Origin: Gammaproteobacteria bacterium
GTDB lineage: Bacteria; Pseudomonadota; Gammaproteobacteria; Pseudomonadales; Pseudohongiellaceae
DNA: 64,000 nucleotides
Assembly: GCA_002711845.1 (NCBI GenBank)
Contig: PASF01000001.1
Location: 235,484-299,483 of the forward strand
Direction: 5' to 3'
Shown: one piece after another, positions 24,606 to 36,112 of the stretch
How positions within the stretch are numbered: position 1 is the first letter of the stretch
Layout: every line of letters begins with the position of its first letter
The notes under the pieces: model-generated
What the model saw: only the letters and a program-made list of their open reading frames with translations
Database searches by the model: none
What the model was told of the DNA's origin: nothing
Program-made: the position numbers and the translations under genes

Positions 24606-25907
24606 ATGCGCCGCAATTTGCCACAGCCAGGGCTGGCCGCCGGCGACAGCCGGCATCGTTCCCGGATGTCAATATGGCGCCGGGGCATGGCCCTGTTGCT
24701 GCTCGCCCTGATTACGCCCACCTACGCCCAAGACGATACCACCATGTCCGAGTCAGATGAATCGATAAAACCCTTTCGCATCGCCATTGCCGATTCGGCC
24801 CTGGCAGACCTGCAGCGCCGCCTGCGACAAACCCGCCTACCCGATCAGATCCCCGGCAGTGGCTGGGACTACGGCACCGAGGGTGCCTGGCTGGCATCGC
24901 TGCTGGACTACTGGCGCGATGACTTCGACTGGCGCGCACAGGAAGCGCAGCTGAACCGATTTGATCAGTTTGTCACGCACATTGACGGCGTCGACCTGCA
25001 CTTTATCCACCAACGCTCGCCGCACGCGCAGGCCCGGCCGTTGCTGCTGACCCATGGCTGGCCGGGGTCGGTCGTCGAGTTCCGGCATATCATCGATGCG
25101 TTGACGCACCCGGAGCAGCACGGCGGCAGCGCGGACGATGCCTTTCACGTGATTGCGCCGTCGCTGCCGGGCTTTGCGTTTTCCGGTAAGCCCGATCTGC
25201 CCGGATACAACCCCGAGCGTATGGCGCACATGCTGGCGGCGCTGATGCAGCGTCTGAACTATCAGCGTTACGGCGCTCAGGGCGGTGACTGGGGCGGCAT
25301 CATCAACCGGATCCTGGCGGCACGGTATCCTGAACGCCTGATTGGCCTGCATTCCAATTTTGTACTGGCCAGTGCGCCGCGTGATCCGGACACCCTGGCG
25401 GCGACACCGGCAGCGGATATGGAGCGGCGCGAAGCGCGCCAGGCCTATATGGCCAATGAAATCGGGTATCAGCAGATTCAGGGCACTAAACCACAGACGC
25501 TGGGGGTCGGGCTCAACGATTCACCGGCCGGGCTGGCGGCGTGGATAGGGGAGAAGTTTCATGGCTGGAGCGATCTGGACGGCGGCACGCCGGACAGCAA
25601 CTTCAGTCGCGATGATCTGCTGACCAATATCAGTGTGTACTGGTTTACGCAAAGCATCACGTCATCGGCGCGTATCTACTACGAGAACCGTGCAGTGCCT
25701 ATCAGTGAGCCGCTGGGTTATGTCAGCGTGCCCACTGCCGGGGCCATCTTTCCAAAAGAAATCTATCTGACGCCTCGCCTGTGGGCAGAGCAGGCCTACA
25801 ATATCGTGCGCTGGACCGAGATGCCCCGGGGCGGCCATTTTGCGGCCCTGGAGGAGCCGCAGCTGCTGCTGGCCGATATCCGTGCTTTTTTCTCAGCCCT
25901 GGAGTAA
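24606..25907 (+). CDS. EHN-type epoxide hydrolase, exported
   Basis: A 433-residue protein. A hydrophobic export segment (ALLLLALITPTYAQ) precedes the epoxide hydrolase N-terminal domain (KPFRIAIADSALADLQRRL, RLPDQIPGSGWDYG). The alpha/beta hydrolase core follows: HGWPGSVVEFRHII, nucleophile Asp in GAQGGDWGGIINR, and terminal His in PRGGHFAALEEP. This layout is that of microsomal/juvenile-hormone-type epoxide hydrolases. GGAG nine bases before ATG 24606 supports that start; ATG 24666 would give a more usual signal peptide. It is divergent from the alkylsulfatase. Confidence 0.87.
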   Translation: MRRNLPQPGLAAGDSRHRSRMSIWRRGMALLLLALITPTYAQDDTTMSESDESIKPFRIAIADSALADLQRRLRQTRLPDQIPGSGWDYGTEGAWLASLLDYWRDDFDWRAQEAQLNRFDQFVTHIDGVDLHFIHQRSPHAQARPLLLTHGWPGSVVEFRHIIDALTHPEQHGGSADDAFHVIAPSLPGFAFSGKPDLPGYNPERMAHMLAALMQRLNYQRYGAQGGDWGGIINRILAARYPERLIGLHSNFVLASAPRDPDTLAATPAADMERREARQAYMANEIGYQQIQGTKPQTLGVGLNDSPAGLAAWIGEKFHGWSDLDGGTPDSNFSRDDLLTNISVYWFTQSITSSARIYYENRAVPISEPLGYVSVPTAGAIFPKEIYLTPRLWAEQAYNIVRWTEMPRGGHFAALEEPQLLLADIRAFFSALE

Positions 25908-25914
25908 CAGGTTG

Positions 25915-26556
25915 TCAGCGCCGTTGCAGCGGTGAATAGCCCCAGGGGTCCGGCGGGGTTGCAACAGCAGTGCTCAGATCAAACTCGACACGGAACAGGC
26001 GGTTTGAATCGCGGCGTGCCAGCTCGTAAACAAACTGCTCGCCGGGTTCAATCTCCATGGCCCAGACATTGGTCAGTGAGACCAGCATGTCGCCGCGCGT
26101 AAACAGGTCAATGGAGTACTGATCGGCTGGGAATTCCTGGCGTTCGGCTGTGCCGTCGGTGCTGCTGTCTCCGCCGTACATGGTCACGGCATCATCGCTA
26201 CCGTCCGGTTGGCGGTGGTCGTGTTTCAGTTGCAGACCTTGCGCGGTACGGGTCAGAATCCACGTCCGGCTGCGGTTATCGCCGACATGGAAGGGAATAC
26301 GGATCTGATTGTCGCTGCACTCACGCACATGCATGACCAGAGGCTGCCCGGCAAAGGGGTCATCATCCGGTTGTGGGGTGTTGACCGCGACACGACCGGC
26401 AAAGGACTGACCACAGTGCTGGGCAATATTGGCCATGAAGGTATCTGCCGGGCTGGGGTCCGTGCTGACGACAATGGTTGTCGGCGGCGCTGGCTCACTG
26501 CAGGCGGCCAGCGTCAACAGGCCAATCTGTACCGCTGTCGTTAAAACCTTGTTCAT
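25915..26556 (-). CDS. putative lipoprotein of unknown function
   Basis: A 213-residue protein with a lipoprotein signal and lipobox LAAC (Cys19). The mature part has two cysteines (AQHCGQSF and HVRECSDN) and a beta-rich sequence including DNRSRTWILTRTAQGLQLKHDHRQPDG and EQFVYELARRDSNRLFRVEFDL. The second passage looks like a lipocalin-like or META-like barrel, but I do not recognise the family. It is convergent with the epoxide hydrolase and divergent from the acylase. Confidence 0.7.
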   Translation of the reverse strand: MNKVLTTAVQIGLLTLAACSEPAPPTTIVVSTDPSPADTFMANIAQHCGQSFAGRVAVNTPQPDDDPFAGQPLVMHVRECSDNQIRIPFHVGDNRSRTWILTRTAQGLQLKHDHRQPDGSDDAVTMYGGDSSTDGTAERQEFPADQYSIDLFTRGDMLVSLTNVWAMEIEPGEQFVYELARRDSNRLFRVEFDLSTAVATPPDPWGYSPLQRR

Positions 26557-26669
26557 GCTGATATTCCTGGCGGAGGGTTATTTGACTGACTGAGCCTAGC
26601 GTGTTTCTCCGGTGCTGGCAATGTGGCGCGACTGTGATCTCGGGGCGCACAGCTGTCACTGCGATTGTT

Positions 26670-26698
26670 TTGACATGCATGGCAACCACTTCTATGCT
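26670..26698 (+). promoter_or_regulatory. sigma-70 promoter for the acylase gene
   Basis: Perfect -35 TTGACA (26670-26675), a 17-bp spacer and TATGCT (26693-26698) lie 31 bases before the acylase ATG. This also argues for ATG 26730 as the start. Confidence 0.6.
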
Positions 26699-26729
26699 GA
26701 GGGCCGGATACTCTTACCGGAGAACAACA

Positions 26730-29093
26730 ATGAAAATGCGTGTGCTTCCTGTAACCCCAGTGATTCTGTCTTCGCTGCTTGTGCTGAGTGCCTGTTCCGA
26801 TTCATCCCAATCGTCTCTTAACCAGCCGTCTCTTGATCAGTCGTCTCTTGACCAGCGGCCCTCTGGACAGAGCCCAAGCGCCAGCACTGACTACCGATAC
26901 GAGACGGATATCCGCTGGACCAGTTTTGGCATTCCCCACGTCAGGGCCGATGACTGGGGCAGTCTGGGGTACGGGTTTGCCTATGCCACGGCGCGCGATG
27001 CCATCTGTACCATTGCCCGGGACGTGTTGATGGTCAATGGTGAGTTGTCACTCAACTTCGGCGAAGAGGGCGGTAACCTGCAAAGCGATATCTTCCATCG
27101 CGCGGTGCTCGATGATGCCATGATCGCATCTTTCCGTGATGGCCAGAGCGACAAGACCGTTGATTTCTCGGCCGGTTACGTTGCCGGTTACAATCGCTAT
27201 CTGGCCGAACACGGTGACGATCTGCCGCCGGCGTGTGCGGACACCGAGTGGGTACGCAGCATTACCGAGCTGGACATCGACAAACTGACCATCGGTGTCG
27301 GAATCCGCTATGGCCTGGGCCTGTTCCAGCGCGAGATGGCCAACGCTGCGCCGCCGGGTATGCCGATCGCACGCATCGACAGCAATTTTGATATCGAGGC
27401 CGGCATCGGCAGTAATGCAGTGGCCATGGGCCGGGATGTGACGGCATCGGGCCGCGGCCTGCTGCTGGGCAATCCGCATTATCCCTGGCAGGGCTCCTCG
27501 CGTTTCCACATGATCCATACCACCATTCCCGGCGAGGTTGATGTCATGGGCGTCAGCCTGTACACCACCAACCGGATTGCCATCGGTTTTAACCATGATG
27601 TGGCGTGGACACACACCGTGTCGACCGGCATGCGCTCCACCGTGTACGCCCTGGAACTGGATCCGGAGAATCCCACCCGTTACCGCTATGGCAACGCGTA
27701 CCGCGATATGGAGCGGGTCAGTATTGAGGTGCCGGTGACCAACCAGGAGGGCGGTATCAGCACGGTCGCACGCGATGTCTATATGAGCCATTACGGCCCG
27801 CTGGTGGTCTCCGACCAGTTGCCGTGGACTGACACCACCGCCTTCGCCATCCGTGACGTCAATCTCTACAACGACAAGTCAGCGGCCACTTATGACGCCC
27901 TGAACACCGCCCGCAGCATTGACGAGGTGGAAGCCGCACTGAGCCTGCAGGGCGTGTCGTGGGTCAATACCATTGCTGCTGACAGCGATGGCACCGCTTT
28001 TTACGCGGATATCAGTGTTGTACCCAATGTTGACAGCGCGCTGATTGAGGCCTGCCGTATCGATGTCGACAGTGTGCCCTCACGGGTGGTGCTGCTCAAT
28101 GGCAGTGACCCGGCGTGTGAATGGCATGAATCTGATGAATCAGAGATACCTGGCGCTATGCCGGCAGACAGCATGCCGCGTATTCGCCGCGACGACTATG
28201 TGCACAATGCCAACGACAGCTACTGGCTGTCCACGCCGCGCGAACCACTGGAAGGCTATTCGCCCATAATCGGCGCCGAACGCACGCAGGCCAGTCTGCG
28301 CACCCGTGCTGGCTTGAGCTTTATTGAAGAGGCGCTGGCGACCGGCGAAAAGATGCAGCCGCAGCACCTGCAGGACATGCTGTTCAGCCATCGCCATTTT
28401 GGTGCCGAACTGTTCCTGGATGACGTGCTGGCGTTGTGTGCTGATGCGGGCGAGCCGGTGATGCTTGAAGGCAACGAGGTAGATATCTCAGCGGCCTGCG
28501 CGGTGCTGGCCGACTGGGACCGGCGCAATGACATCGACAGCCGCGGTGCGCACGTCTGGCGCGAGTTCTGGCGGCAGGCAGCCGCCATTCCGGACCGTTA
28601 CGCCGTGCCGTTTGATGCCTCCGACCCGGTTAATACTCCCCGGCAACTGGCCACCGACCAGCCGGCCGTGCGGGCCGCTCTGATGCAGGCGCTGGCCTAT
28701 GCGCAGACGTTCTTTCAGGAGCAGAACATCGCCCTGGATGCCACCTGGGGATCACTGCAGTACGAGCCCCGCAATGGCGAGCTGATTGCCATACCCGGCG
28801 GTGATGGTGGGGCCGGCATGTGGAGTGTGATCACCTCCCAGTTCGATCCCGACATCGGCGCCTATACGCCCATTCTGCATGGCAACAGCTACATGCAGGT
28901 GATCGGCTGGGATGAGGACGGACGGGTGGACCCGCGCGGCATTCTAAGCTACTCGCAGTCAGAGGATCCACGCTCAGCACACTTTGCCGATCAAACACGG
29001 CTGTATTCACAGAGCCTGTGGCTGGATCTGCCCTTCCACGAGGAAGACATCCTGGCAGACCCTGCCTTGCAGACATTGACGCTGCGCGAGTAG
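26730..29093 (+). CDS. penicillin/acyl-homoserine-lactone acylase family lipoprotein
   Basis: A 787-residue Ntn-hydrolase. The signal ends in lipobox LSAC (Cys22). A Ser/Gln/Pro linker built from 15-bp repeats precedes the alpha chain (RWTSFGIPHVRADDWGSLGYG). The autocleavage site is before Ser228 in GIGSNAVAMG, which becomes the beta-chain nucleophile. Further landmarks are LLLGNPHYPW and FNHDVAWTHTVSTG. Relatives such as PvdQ and QuiP cleave long-chain acyl-homoserine lactones or deacylate siderophore precursors. Lipid anchoring and no nearby siderophore genes favour an amide-scavenging or quorum-quenching role (inference). Confidence 0.9.
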   Translation: MKMRVLPVTPVILSSLLVLSACSDSSQSSLNQPSLDQSSLDQRPSGQSPSASTDYRYETDIRWTSFGIPHVRADDWGSLGYGFAYATARDAICTIARDVLMVNGELSLNFGEEGGNLQSDIFHRAVLDDAMIASFRDGQSDKTVDFSAGYVAGYNRYLAEHGDDLPPACADTEWVRSITELDIDKLTIGVGIRYGLGLFQREMANAAPPGMPIARIDSNFDIEAGIGSNAVAMGRDVTASGRGLLLGNPHYPWQGSSRFHMIHTTIPGEVDVMGVSLYTTNRIAIGFNHDVAWTHTVSTGMRSTVYALELDPENPTRYRYGNAYRDMERVSIEVPVTNQEGGISTVARDVYMSHYGPLVVSDQLPWTDTTAFAIRDVNLYNDKSAATYDALNTARSIDEVEAALSLQGVSWVNTIAADSDGTAFYADISVVPNVDSALIEACRIDVDSVPSRVVLLNGSDPACEWHESDESEIPGAMPADSMPRIRRDDYVHNANDSYWLSTPREPLEGYSPIIGAERTQASLRTRAGLSFIEEALATGEKMQPQHLQDMLFSHRHFGAELFLDDVLALCADAGEPVMLEGNEVDISAACAVLADWDRRNDIDSRGAHVWREFWRQAAAIPDRYAVPFDASDPVNTPRQLATDQPAVRAALMQALAYAQTFFQEQNIALDATWGSLQYEPRNGELIAIPGGDGGAGMWSVITSQFDPDIGAYTPILHGNSYMQVIGWDEDGRVDPRGILSYSQSEDPRSAHFADQTRLYSQSLWLDLPFHEEDILADPALQTLTLRE
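26811..26855 (+). repeat. three 15-bp in-frame tandem repeats
   Basis: TCGTCTCTTAACCAG, CCGTCTCTTGATCAG and TCGTCTCTTGACCAG are consecutive and differ at three positions. They encode the Ser-Leu-Asn/Asp-Gln linker between the lipobox and the acylase domain. Copy-number change would lengthen the tether without breaking the frame. Confidence 0.75.
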
Positions 29094-29137
29094 CAGCGTC
29101 CGGTGTCAGCGGCTTGGTTTAACTGCCTGGGTTAACT

Positions 29138-29158
29138 GCCCGGGCCGTTAATCCGGGC
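29138..29158. terminator. hairpin between convergent acylase and heme-protein genes
   Basis: GCCCGG (29138-29143) pairs with CCGGGC (29153-29158) around a 9-base loop. It is preceded by an imperfect direct repeat of GGTTTAACTGCC and GGTTAACTGCC. There is no U tract. It lies in the only gap between two convergent genes. Confidence 0.35.
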
Positions 29159-29160
29159 GC

Positions 29161-29715
29161 TCAGGCCTCGGGCGCGCGGCAGCGCGGGTCAGCCTGCTGG
29201 ATGCCGGTAATCATTTCCCGGCTCAGCGGCAGCGGGTCACAGCCATGGCCGGTTTCGCAGATCATGTCCCACTGAGGCTCAGCCTTGATGTGGCACCCCA
29301 GGCAATTGCCGCCAAAACGGTTGACCACATCGGTAAAGCCACGCACGGTGATTTCCGAGCCTTCCGGGCTGACGTTGAGCTCAAAGAACTCCCAGTCGTT
29401 GGTTGCCGGGCTGGTGCCCTCGGGTTGTTTGACCATGACTTCGGTGGGCACCAGCTGTACCACAGAGCCCGTGGGGTAGGGGGCGCCGCCAGGTGCGTTG
29501 GCGGCCGCCAGGGTGGCGTCCAGATCACCCAGCAGATTGTCAACGAAGAAACCGCGTACCGCGGTCATCTCGGTCAGGCAGTCGAAAGTGCTGGCTTCAA
29601 TGGCAATGGGCTGGCTCGATTGCGCCATCAGTTGATTGATACCCATGCCGGCAGACAGAGCCGCCGCTGTTAGCGCGAGGGCAATTCGTGTGCGCTTGGT
29701 AAATGAACGTTTCAT
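29161..29715 (-). CDS. exported heme c-binding protein
   Basis: A 184-residue protein. A signal peptide (about residues 1-31, ending LMAQ) is followed by an N-terminal alpha/beta region with a Cys at FDCLTEM. A single heme c motif, CLGCH, lies near residue 142, followed by a second Cys pair (ICETGHGCDPLP). The fold is not a standard class I cytochrome. The family is seen in marine gammaproteobacteria, function unknown; electron transfer is inferred. ATG 29715 has GAGGAAG seven bases upstream and is preferred over ATG 29730. Confidence 0.78.
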   Translation of the reverse strand: MKRSFTKRTRIALALTAAALSAGMGINQLMAQSSQPIAIEASTFDCLTEMTAVRGFFVDNLLGDLDATLAAANAPGGAPYPTGSVVQLVPTEVMVKQPEGTSPATNDWEFFELNVSPEGSEITVRGFTDVVNRFGGNCLGCHIKAEPQWDMICETGHGCDPLPLSREMITGIQQADPRCRAPEA

Positions 29716-29777
29716 GCGGGTCTTCCTCATCAGAATGTCAGGGCCAGTAGAATGTGCTGTCAGTGTTGTGAGCGATA

Positions 29778-29793
29778 ATATCGCGCGCGATAT
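29778..29793. promoter_or_regulatory. 16-bp perfect palindrome upstream of the heme-protein gene
   Basis: ATATCGCGCGCGATAT is perfectly self-complementary and sits 63 bp before the heme-protein start, downstream of the OhrR-like gene on the same strand. A dimeric repressor, possibly the neighbouring MarR-family protein, could bind here (inference). Confidence 0.45.
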
Positions 29794-29862
29794 AAAATCG
29801 CAACGGGTTGCGCTAAAGCGTGTTCTGGGTGCGACCGCCGGGGCATGTCGCCAGCGTTGGCA

Positions 29863-30405
29863 TCACTGCAAATGCCGGATCAGAGCGTCCAGTTGTTGTT
29901 TAAGCTTGATGCCTTCTTCGAGCGGATAACCGGTACGCTCGAACATTTTCTCCGGGATGCAGGCGCACTTCTGTTTCAGGCGTTTGCCTTTGCGGGTCAC
30001 GGTCACGGTGACCACGCGCTCATCGTCGACGCTGCGCGTCCGCTCAATGATGTCCATCAGCTCCAGTCGCTTCAGCAACGGCGTCACCGTATTGCTCGCC
30101 AGTTGCGCCCGCTGGCCGATGTGCGACACCGTGCAGGGTGCGTCTTCCCACAGGATCAGCAACACGATGTATTGCGGGTAGGTCAGTCCCAGCGGCTCAA
30201 GAAGAGGTTGATACAGCCGCGTGATCAGGCGCGAGGCGGCGTAAAGCGGGAAGCAGAGCTGATTGTCCAGGCGCAGGTAGCGATCCGGGTCCTGATCAGG
30301 CAGACTGCCTGATTGCGCGTCGGCGTCATCGGTGCCCATGCTGTTGTCAGTGGCGTGTCTCGTCGTGGCGTTCGCAGCCGGGGTTTTGCTGGGTGTTCTG
30401 GGCAT
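29863..30405 (-). CDS. ohrR: MarR-family regulator, OhrR-like
   Basis: A 180-residue winged-helix regulator. The motif LDNQLCFPLYAASRLITRLYQPLL carries the peroxide-sensing Cys of OhrR proteins, followed by GLTYPQYIVLLILWE and the DNA-recognition helix region. A second Cys pair (KCACIPEKMF) near the C-terminus could resolve the oxidised Cys. OhrR normally represses the organic-hydroperoxide reductase gene ohr, which is absent from this window. The first ~35 residues are polar and unconserved, so the true start may be ATG 30339; no start has a good ribosome site. Confidence 0.8.
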   Translation of the reverse strand: MPRTPSKTPAANATTRHATDNSMGTDDADAQSGSLPDQDPDRYLRLDNQLCFPLYAASRLITRLYQPLLEPLGLTYPQYIVLLILWEDAPCTVSHIGQRAQLASNTVTPLLKRLELMDIIERTRSVDDERVVTVTVTRKGKRLKQKCACIPEKMFERTGYPLEEGIKLKQQLDALIRHLQ

Positions 30406-30507
30406 GGCGTCCGGCACATCCTGTCAGGGTTTGGGCGTGGCACCTCGCAAGCGTGCCCGATTGGCTTATAATGGCCATTGTTGCCCATCGAATCAACTAT
30501 CCGGAGT

Positions 30508-31050
30508 ATGTTTGTGTTCCAGTTTTACCGATTGCCGCTGATACTGACCTGTTTGCTGACCCTCGCCGCCTGCGCCAGTTCGCGGGTGCTCACTGAATGG
30601 CCGCAGACCGTGCCGGAACAGGATCTGTTCCTGCAGGCCTACCAGCAGGACCTGGACAATCAGGCCCGGCAGACCGACGTCGAGTACCTGACCTGGATTG
30701 TGCGCTTCTATGAGGGCTGGGAAATGATGGCCACCGGCTGGAATGACATGACACCGGTCGTGCTCAGTGACCTGAGCGCACAGCAGGCCGAGCAGGTGGC
30801 AGGCATGCGCGACAATCTGGGTGTATTGATCGCCGCCGAATGGGCCAAGGACAACGATGTGCGCATCATCGACACCGCCATGCTCAGTCTGTGGGGCGGC
30901 GTGATGGTCGCAGCGCTGGAACCGGAAGTGCGCATTGATGCCATTGCACTGATCACCGATGACGTCGAGCGCCTGCTGGCCGGCGAACTGGCCCCGGCCC
31001 GGATCAACGATGATCGTTATGCCACCCGCTTGCCGATCGAGCTGGACTAA
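30508..31050 (+). CDS. putative lipoprotein of unknown function
   Basis: A 180-residue protein with a hydrophobic signal and lipobox LAAC. The mature part is helical and acidic, with VEYLTWIVRFYEGWEMMATGW and VRIIDTAMLSLWGGVMVAALEP. I do not recognise the family. GTG 30514 is better spaced from CCGGAG than ATG 30508, so either may start it. TATAAT (30467-30472) is a candidate -10 box. Its stop overlaps the convergent NosR-like gene by four bases. Confidence 0.7.
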   Translation: MFVFQFYRLPLILTCLLTLAACASSRVLTEWPQTVPEQDLFLQAYQQDLDNQARQTDVEYLTWIVRFYEGWEMMATGWNDMTPVVLSDLSAQQAEQVAGMRDNLGVLIAAEWAKDNDVRIIDTAMLSLWGGVMVAALEPEVRIDAIALITDDVERLLAGELAPARINDDRYATRLPIELD

Positions 31051-33080
31051 CGTCCCGGCGCCAGTTCCTTGTGGCGAACAATGATTTTGGCCATGTCGTG
31101 GCGGCATGAACCGGCCTTGTTGATCAGCTTGCGCTCACAGATGTCACAACGCACACATTCCTTGAAATCGATCTTTTCCCGGCGGATCGCCCCGGTGGGG
31201 CAGGCGTGTTCGCAGACGGTACAGACCTGGCACTGTGGCACCCGCTTGATGCGGCGGGGGCTGATGAACGACACCACGCCCAGCGCTGCGCCCAGCGGAC
31301 AGACATATCGGCAGTAGAAGCGCGGCACCACCACGCAGGCCAGCAGGATCGCGCCCAGAATGGCAAACAGCACCGCTGAGCCGCTCATGAAAAACAAAGT
31401 GCCGAAAGGCTCAAAATACTGGAATACGGCGACGTTATTGGCGATCACGGCGGCGCCAATGATGAATGCCAGAAATGCATACTTGGTGTAGATACCCAGG
31501 TCATGCCATTTCTGTGGCACCTTGAACAGCCAGCGCTTGGGGGTGAAACGACTGATGATGTCCTGCACCGCGCCAAAGGGACACAGTGATGAGCAGAACA
31601 GGCGGCCCCAGATCAGGGTGGTGATCACCGTAAACACCACGATCATCAGCAGCGGCAGGTTATTGAGCAGGAAGCCGGGGCCCTGCACCAGCACGCCGGT
31701 GATATGCGCCACGGACAGGAACCCGGCTTTCATGAAGCCCAGATAGACCATCACCAGCGTCAACGCCGCCCAGCGCCAGCGCGCGCTCTTGCGGAAGAAT
31801 GCAGTCAGCACCAGGGCAAAAATCAGCATCAGCATGGCCACTTCGTCCCATGGCGTCACGCCCCAGGGCGGATCATTGAGGAACTGGTGCAGGGCGCTGT
31901 TTTCCAGACGGATGATGCGTTCAATTTCCGCCTCGCTCAGAATCGGGTCGCCGCTGGCCAGGCGCTGGCCCAGCCCCAGGATCTCGTATTGCAGCTCATA
32001 GGGGTCCAGGCTGCCCAGCGGCTGGTAAAAAATGTTGATGGGCTGAGACAGATCATAACGGTCATCCAGCACAATTGCGCCGGCAAATTCGGCGCGGCCG
32101 TCGATCAGCCCGGCATCGGCATTGCCGGCAGTCACCAGCAGGTTGGCGGTCAGACGGCGCATGGGCAGATCACCCTGTTGTAGCTGCAACCGGTCCTGAC
32201 GGAACTGCTGAAAGCCGCTGCCGCCCACGGCCATCAGGATCATCTGATTGCCGCCGAGCCGGGCGCTGGCATCGCGTTCAGCGCGCGCGTAGGCGGTGTT
32301 GCCAATAAAATACTCGCCCAGCGCCGGATGACCCATGTAGGTAAAGGTCAGCTCCAGCGTCTCGCCACCGGGCAGGTTCATGCTGATCTGTCGGATGATG
32401 TCCTGTTCAACCAGCTCATCCCAGCTCAGCGCCTGCATCTCCTGCAAAATACGTTCATGGCGGGCGCGCTCCAGTGCGCTCCCGGGCGTGAAACCGTTGT
32501 AGGCACCGGCCACACGACGGGCCGCCTCACGAATGCCGCGGGTGATGGCAAAGCTGCTGACCGTTGCACCGGCAATGCCATCGATATCACTGTTAATGCG
32601 GAAATCGTCAGCGATCGACTTGCCGGCAAACTGGCCCTGAAAGACCGGGTCGGCCAGAAAGTCGCCGAGTGTATTTACGTAGGATTCGACATAACTGAGG
32701 ATTTTCATGCCGGTCAGCTGGTTGTTCAGATCCACACCCACCAGCATCGGAATGGGCGCACTGAAGCCGCGCTCCTCGGGCGGCACATCAGCTGTCAGGA
32801 ACACATAACCGATCAACTCCCGGCCACCGTTGTCCGTGCTGCGGTAGGCTTCGTAAACCGGCGGCTCACCCTGTTTGTCAGAGAATGAATCCGCTGCCGG
32901 CATCACCTGTTGCAACCACTCAGGCTGCACGTCAGTGGAGAACGGCGTGCGCACCGGGTTGCCTTCAATAGGCTGGCGTGGCGGTTGCGCCTGCAGGACA
33001 GTGCTGGACAGCGCCATAACAAGCGTCATAGCCAGCGCCATGACAAAACCATACAATCGGTCGGTATGCATGTGGTTCAT
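31047..33080 (-). CDS. NosR/NirI-like FMN-binding and polyferredoxin membrane protein
   Basis: A 677-residue protein. A signal segment leads to a periplasmic FMN-binding domain (about residues 85-190) with the flavin-attachment motif GATVSS. A central periplasmic region, five to six transmembrane helices (about 410-620) and the NapH-type CxxxCP pairs FCSSLCPFGAV and YCRYVCPLGAA follow. At the cytoplasmic end are two [4Fe-4S] motifs (CQVCTVCEHACP and CVRCDICE). NosR feeds electrons to nitrous-oxide reductase, but no nos genes are in view, so the partner is unknown. AAGGA lies upstream of the ATG. Confidence 0.88.
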   Translation of the reverse strand: MNHMHTDRLYGFVMALAMTLVMALSSTVLQAQPPRQPIEGNPVRTPFSTDVQPEWLQQVMPAADSFSDKQGEPPVYEAYRSTDNGGRELIGYVFLTADVPPEERGFSAPIPMLVGVDLNNQLTGMKILSYVESYVNTLGDFLADPVFQGQFAGKSIADDFRINSDIDGIAGATVSSFAITRGIREAARRVAGAYNGFTPGSALERARHERILQEMQALSWDELVEQDIIRQISMNLPGGETLELTFTYMGHPALGEYFIGNTAYARAERDASARLGGNQMILMAVGGSGFQQFRQDRLQLQQGDLPMRRLTANLLVTAGNADAGLIDGRAEFAGAIVLDDRYDLSQPINIFYQPLGSLDPYELQYEILGLGQRLASGDPILSEAEIERIIRLENSALHQFLNDPPWGVTPWDEVAMLMLIFALVLTAFFRKSARWRWAALTLVMVYLGFMKAGFLSVAHITGVLVQGPGFLLNNLPLLMIVVFTVITTLIWGRLFCSSLCPFGAVQDIISRFTPKRWLFKVPQKWHDLGIYTKYAFLAFIIGAAVIANNVAVFQYFEPFGTLFFMSGSAVLFAILGAILLACVVVPRFYCRYVCPLGAALGVVSFISPRRIKRVPQCQVCTVCEHACPTGAIRREKIDFKECVRCDICERKLINKAGSCRHDMAKIIVRHKELAPGR

Positions 33081-33231
33081 TAATCCTTATTCAGTACTTT
33101 ACAGGCTCCGGGCGCGCTTACTATAACTGTCGTGTTGTGTCAGCGGTAGCGGTCATCGGCATTGTGAGACAAAATGTCACATAGGCGCGGATCAGCAGAT
33201 TCGCTGCAATCCACCACCCTGAAGGACTGTC

Positions 33232-33693
33232 ATGAAATCGCTGGAACTAAAAATACCGCCTCCCCTGATCGCGCTGCTGTGTATTGCCCTGATGTGGTAC
33301 ATACAGGGCTTCTATCCACTTGGCTGGCTGACCGCCGCGTGGGTGCTGCCCGTGGCCATCCTGCTGGCGCTGACCGGCATAGCCGTCGCCAGCATGGGGG
33401 CCGCGGCCTTCAAGCGTGCCCATACCACGGTCAATCCGCTGCATCCCGAGCAGACGTCACACCTGGTCACTGACGGCATTTATCGCTACACCCGCAACCC
33501 CATGTACCTGGGCATGGCGCTGGTGCTGACGGCCATCGCGCTGTATCTGGCGGACCTGAGTGCGTTTCTGGGGGTGGCGCTGTTTGTGCGTTATATCGGC
33601 CGCTACCAGATTGGCCCGGAAGAAGACAGGCTACTGGAAAAATTCGGTGACAGTTTTGCGGCATATCAGAATAGGGTGCGACGCTGGCTGTGA
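33232..33693 (+). CDS. isoprenylcysteine carboxyl methyltransferase family membrane protein
   Basis: A 153-residue protein with about four hydrophobic helices. The conserved SAM-binding C-terminal signature is present: DGIYRYTRNPMYLGM, then EEDRLLEKFGDSFAAYQNRVRRWL. Bacterial members (ICMT/NnrU-like) methylate unidentified lipid or small-molecule substrates at the inner membrane. A single-gene unit, divergent from the NosR-like gene. Confidence 0.88.
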   Translation: MKSLELKIPPPLIALLCIALMWYIQGFYPLGWLTAAWVLPVAILLALTGIAVASMGAAAFKRAHTTVNPLHPEQTSHLVTDGIYRYTRNPMYLGMALVLTAIALYLADLSAFLGVALFVRYIGRYQIGPEEDRLLEKFGDSFAAYQNRVRRWL

Positions 33694-33774
33694 AGCGGTC
33701 GTGCCGTGCGGGCAGGCCTCAAGGTGCTGATATTCAACAGCTTGGTAACAGTCTGCCACACTTTGGTCATGTAA

Positions 33775-36069
<2,295 letters not shown>

Positions 36070-36112
36070 TGGGCCAGCAGGCAATGATGCCTCTGTGACA
36101 TGGCGGCATGGC

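Noticed and set aside
33163..33181. TGTGA...TCACA upstream of the methyltransferase as a CRP site
   Set aside because: The half-sites are separated by 9 bases; CRP requires 6.
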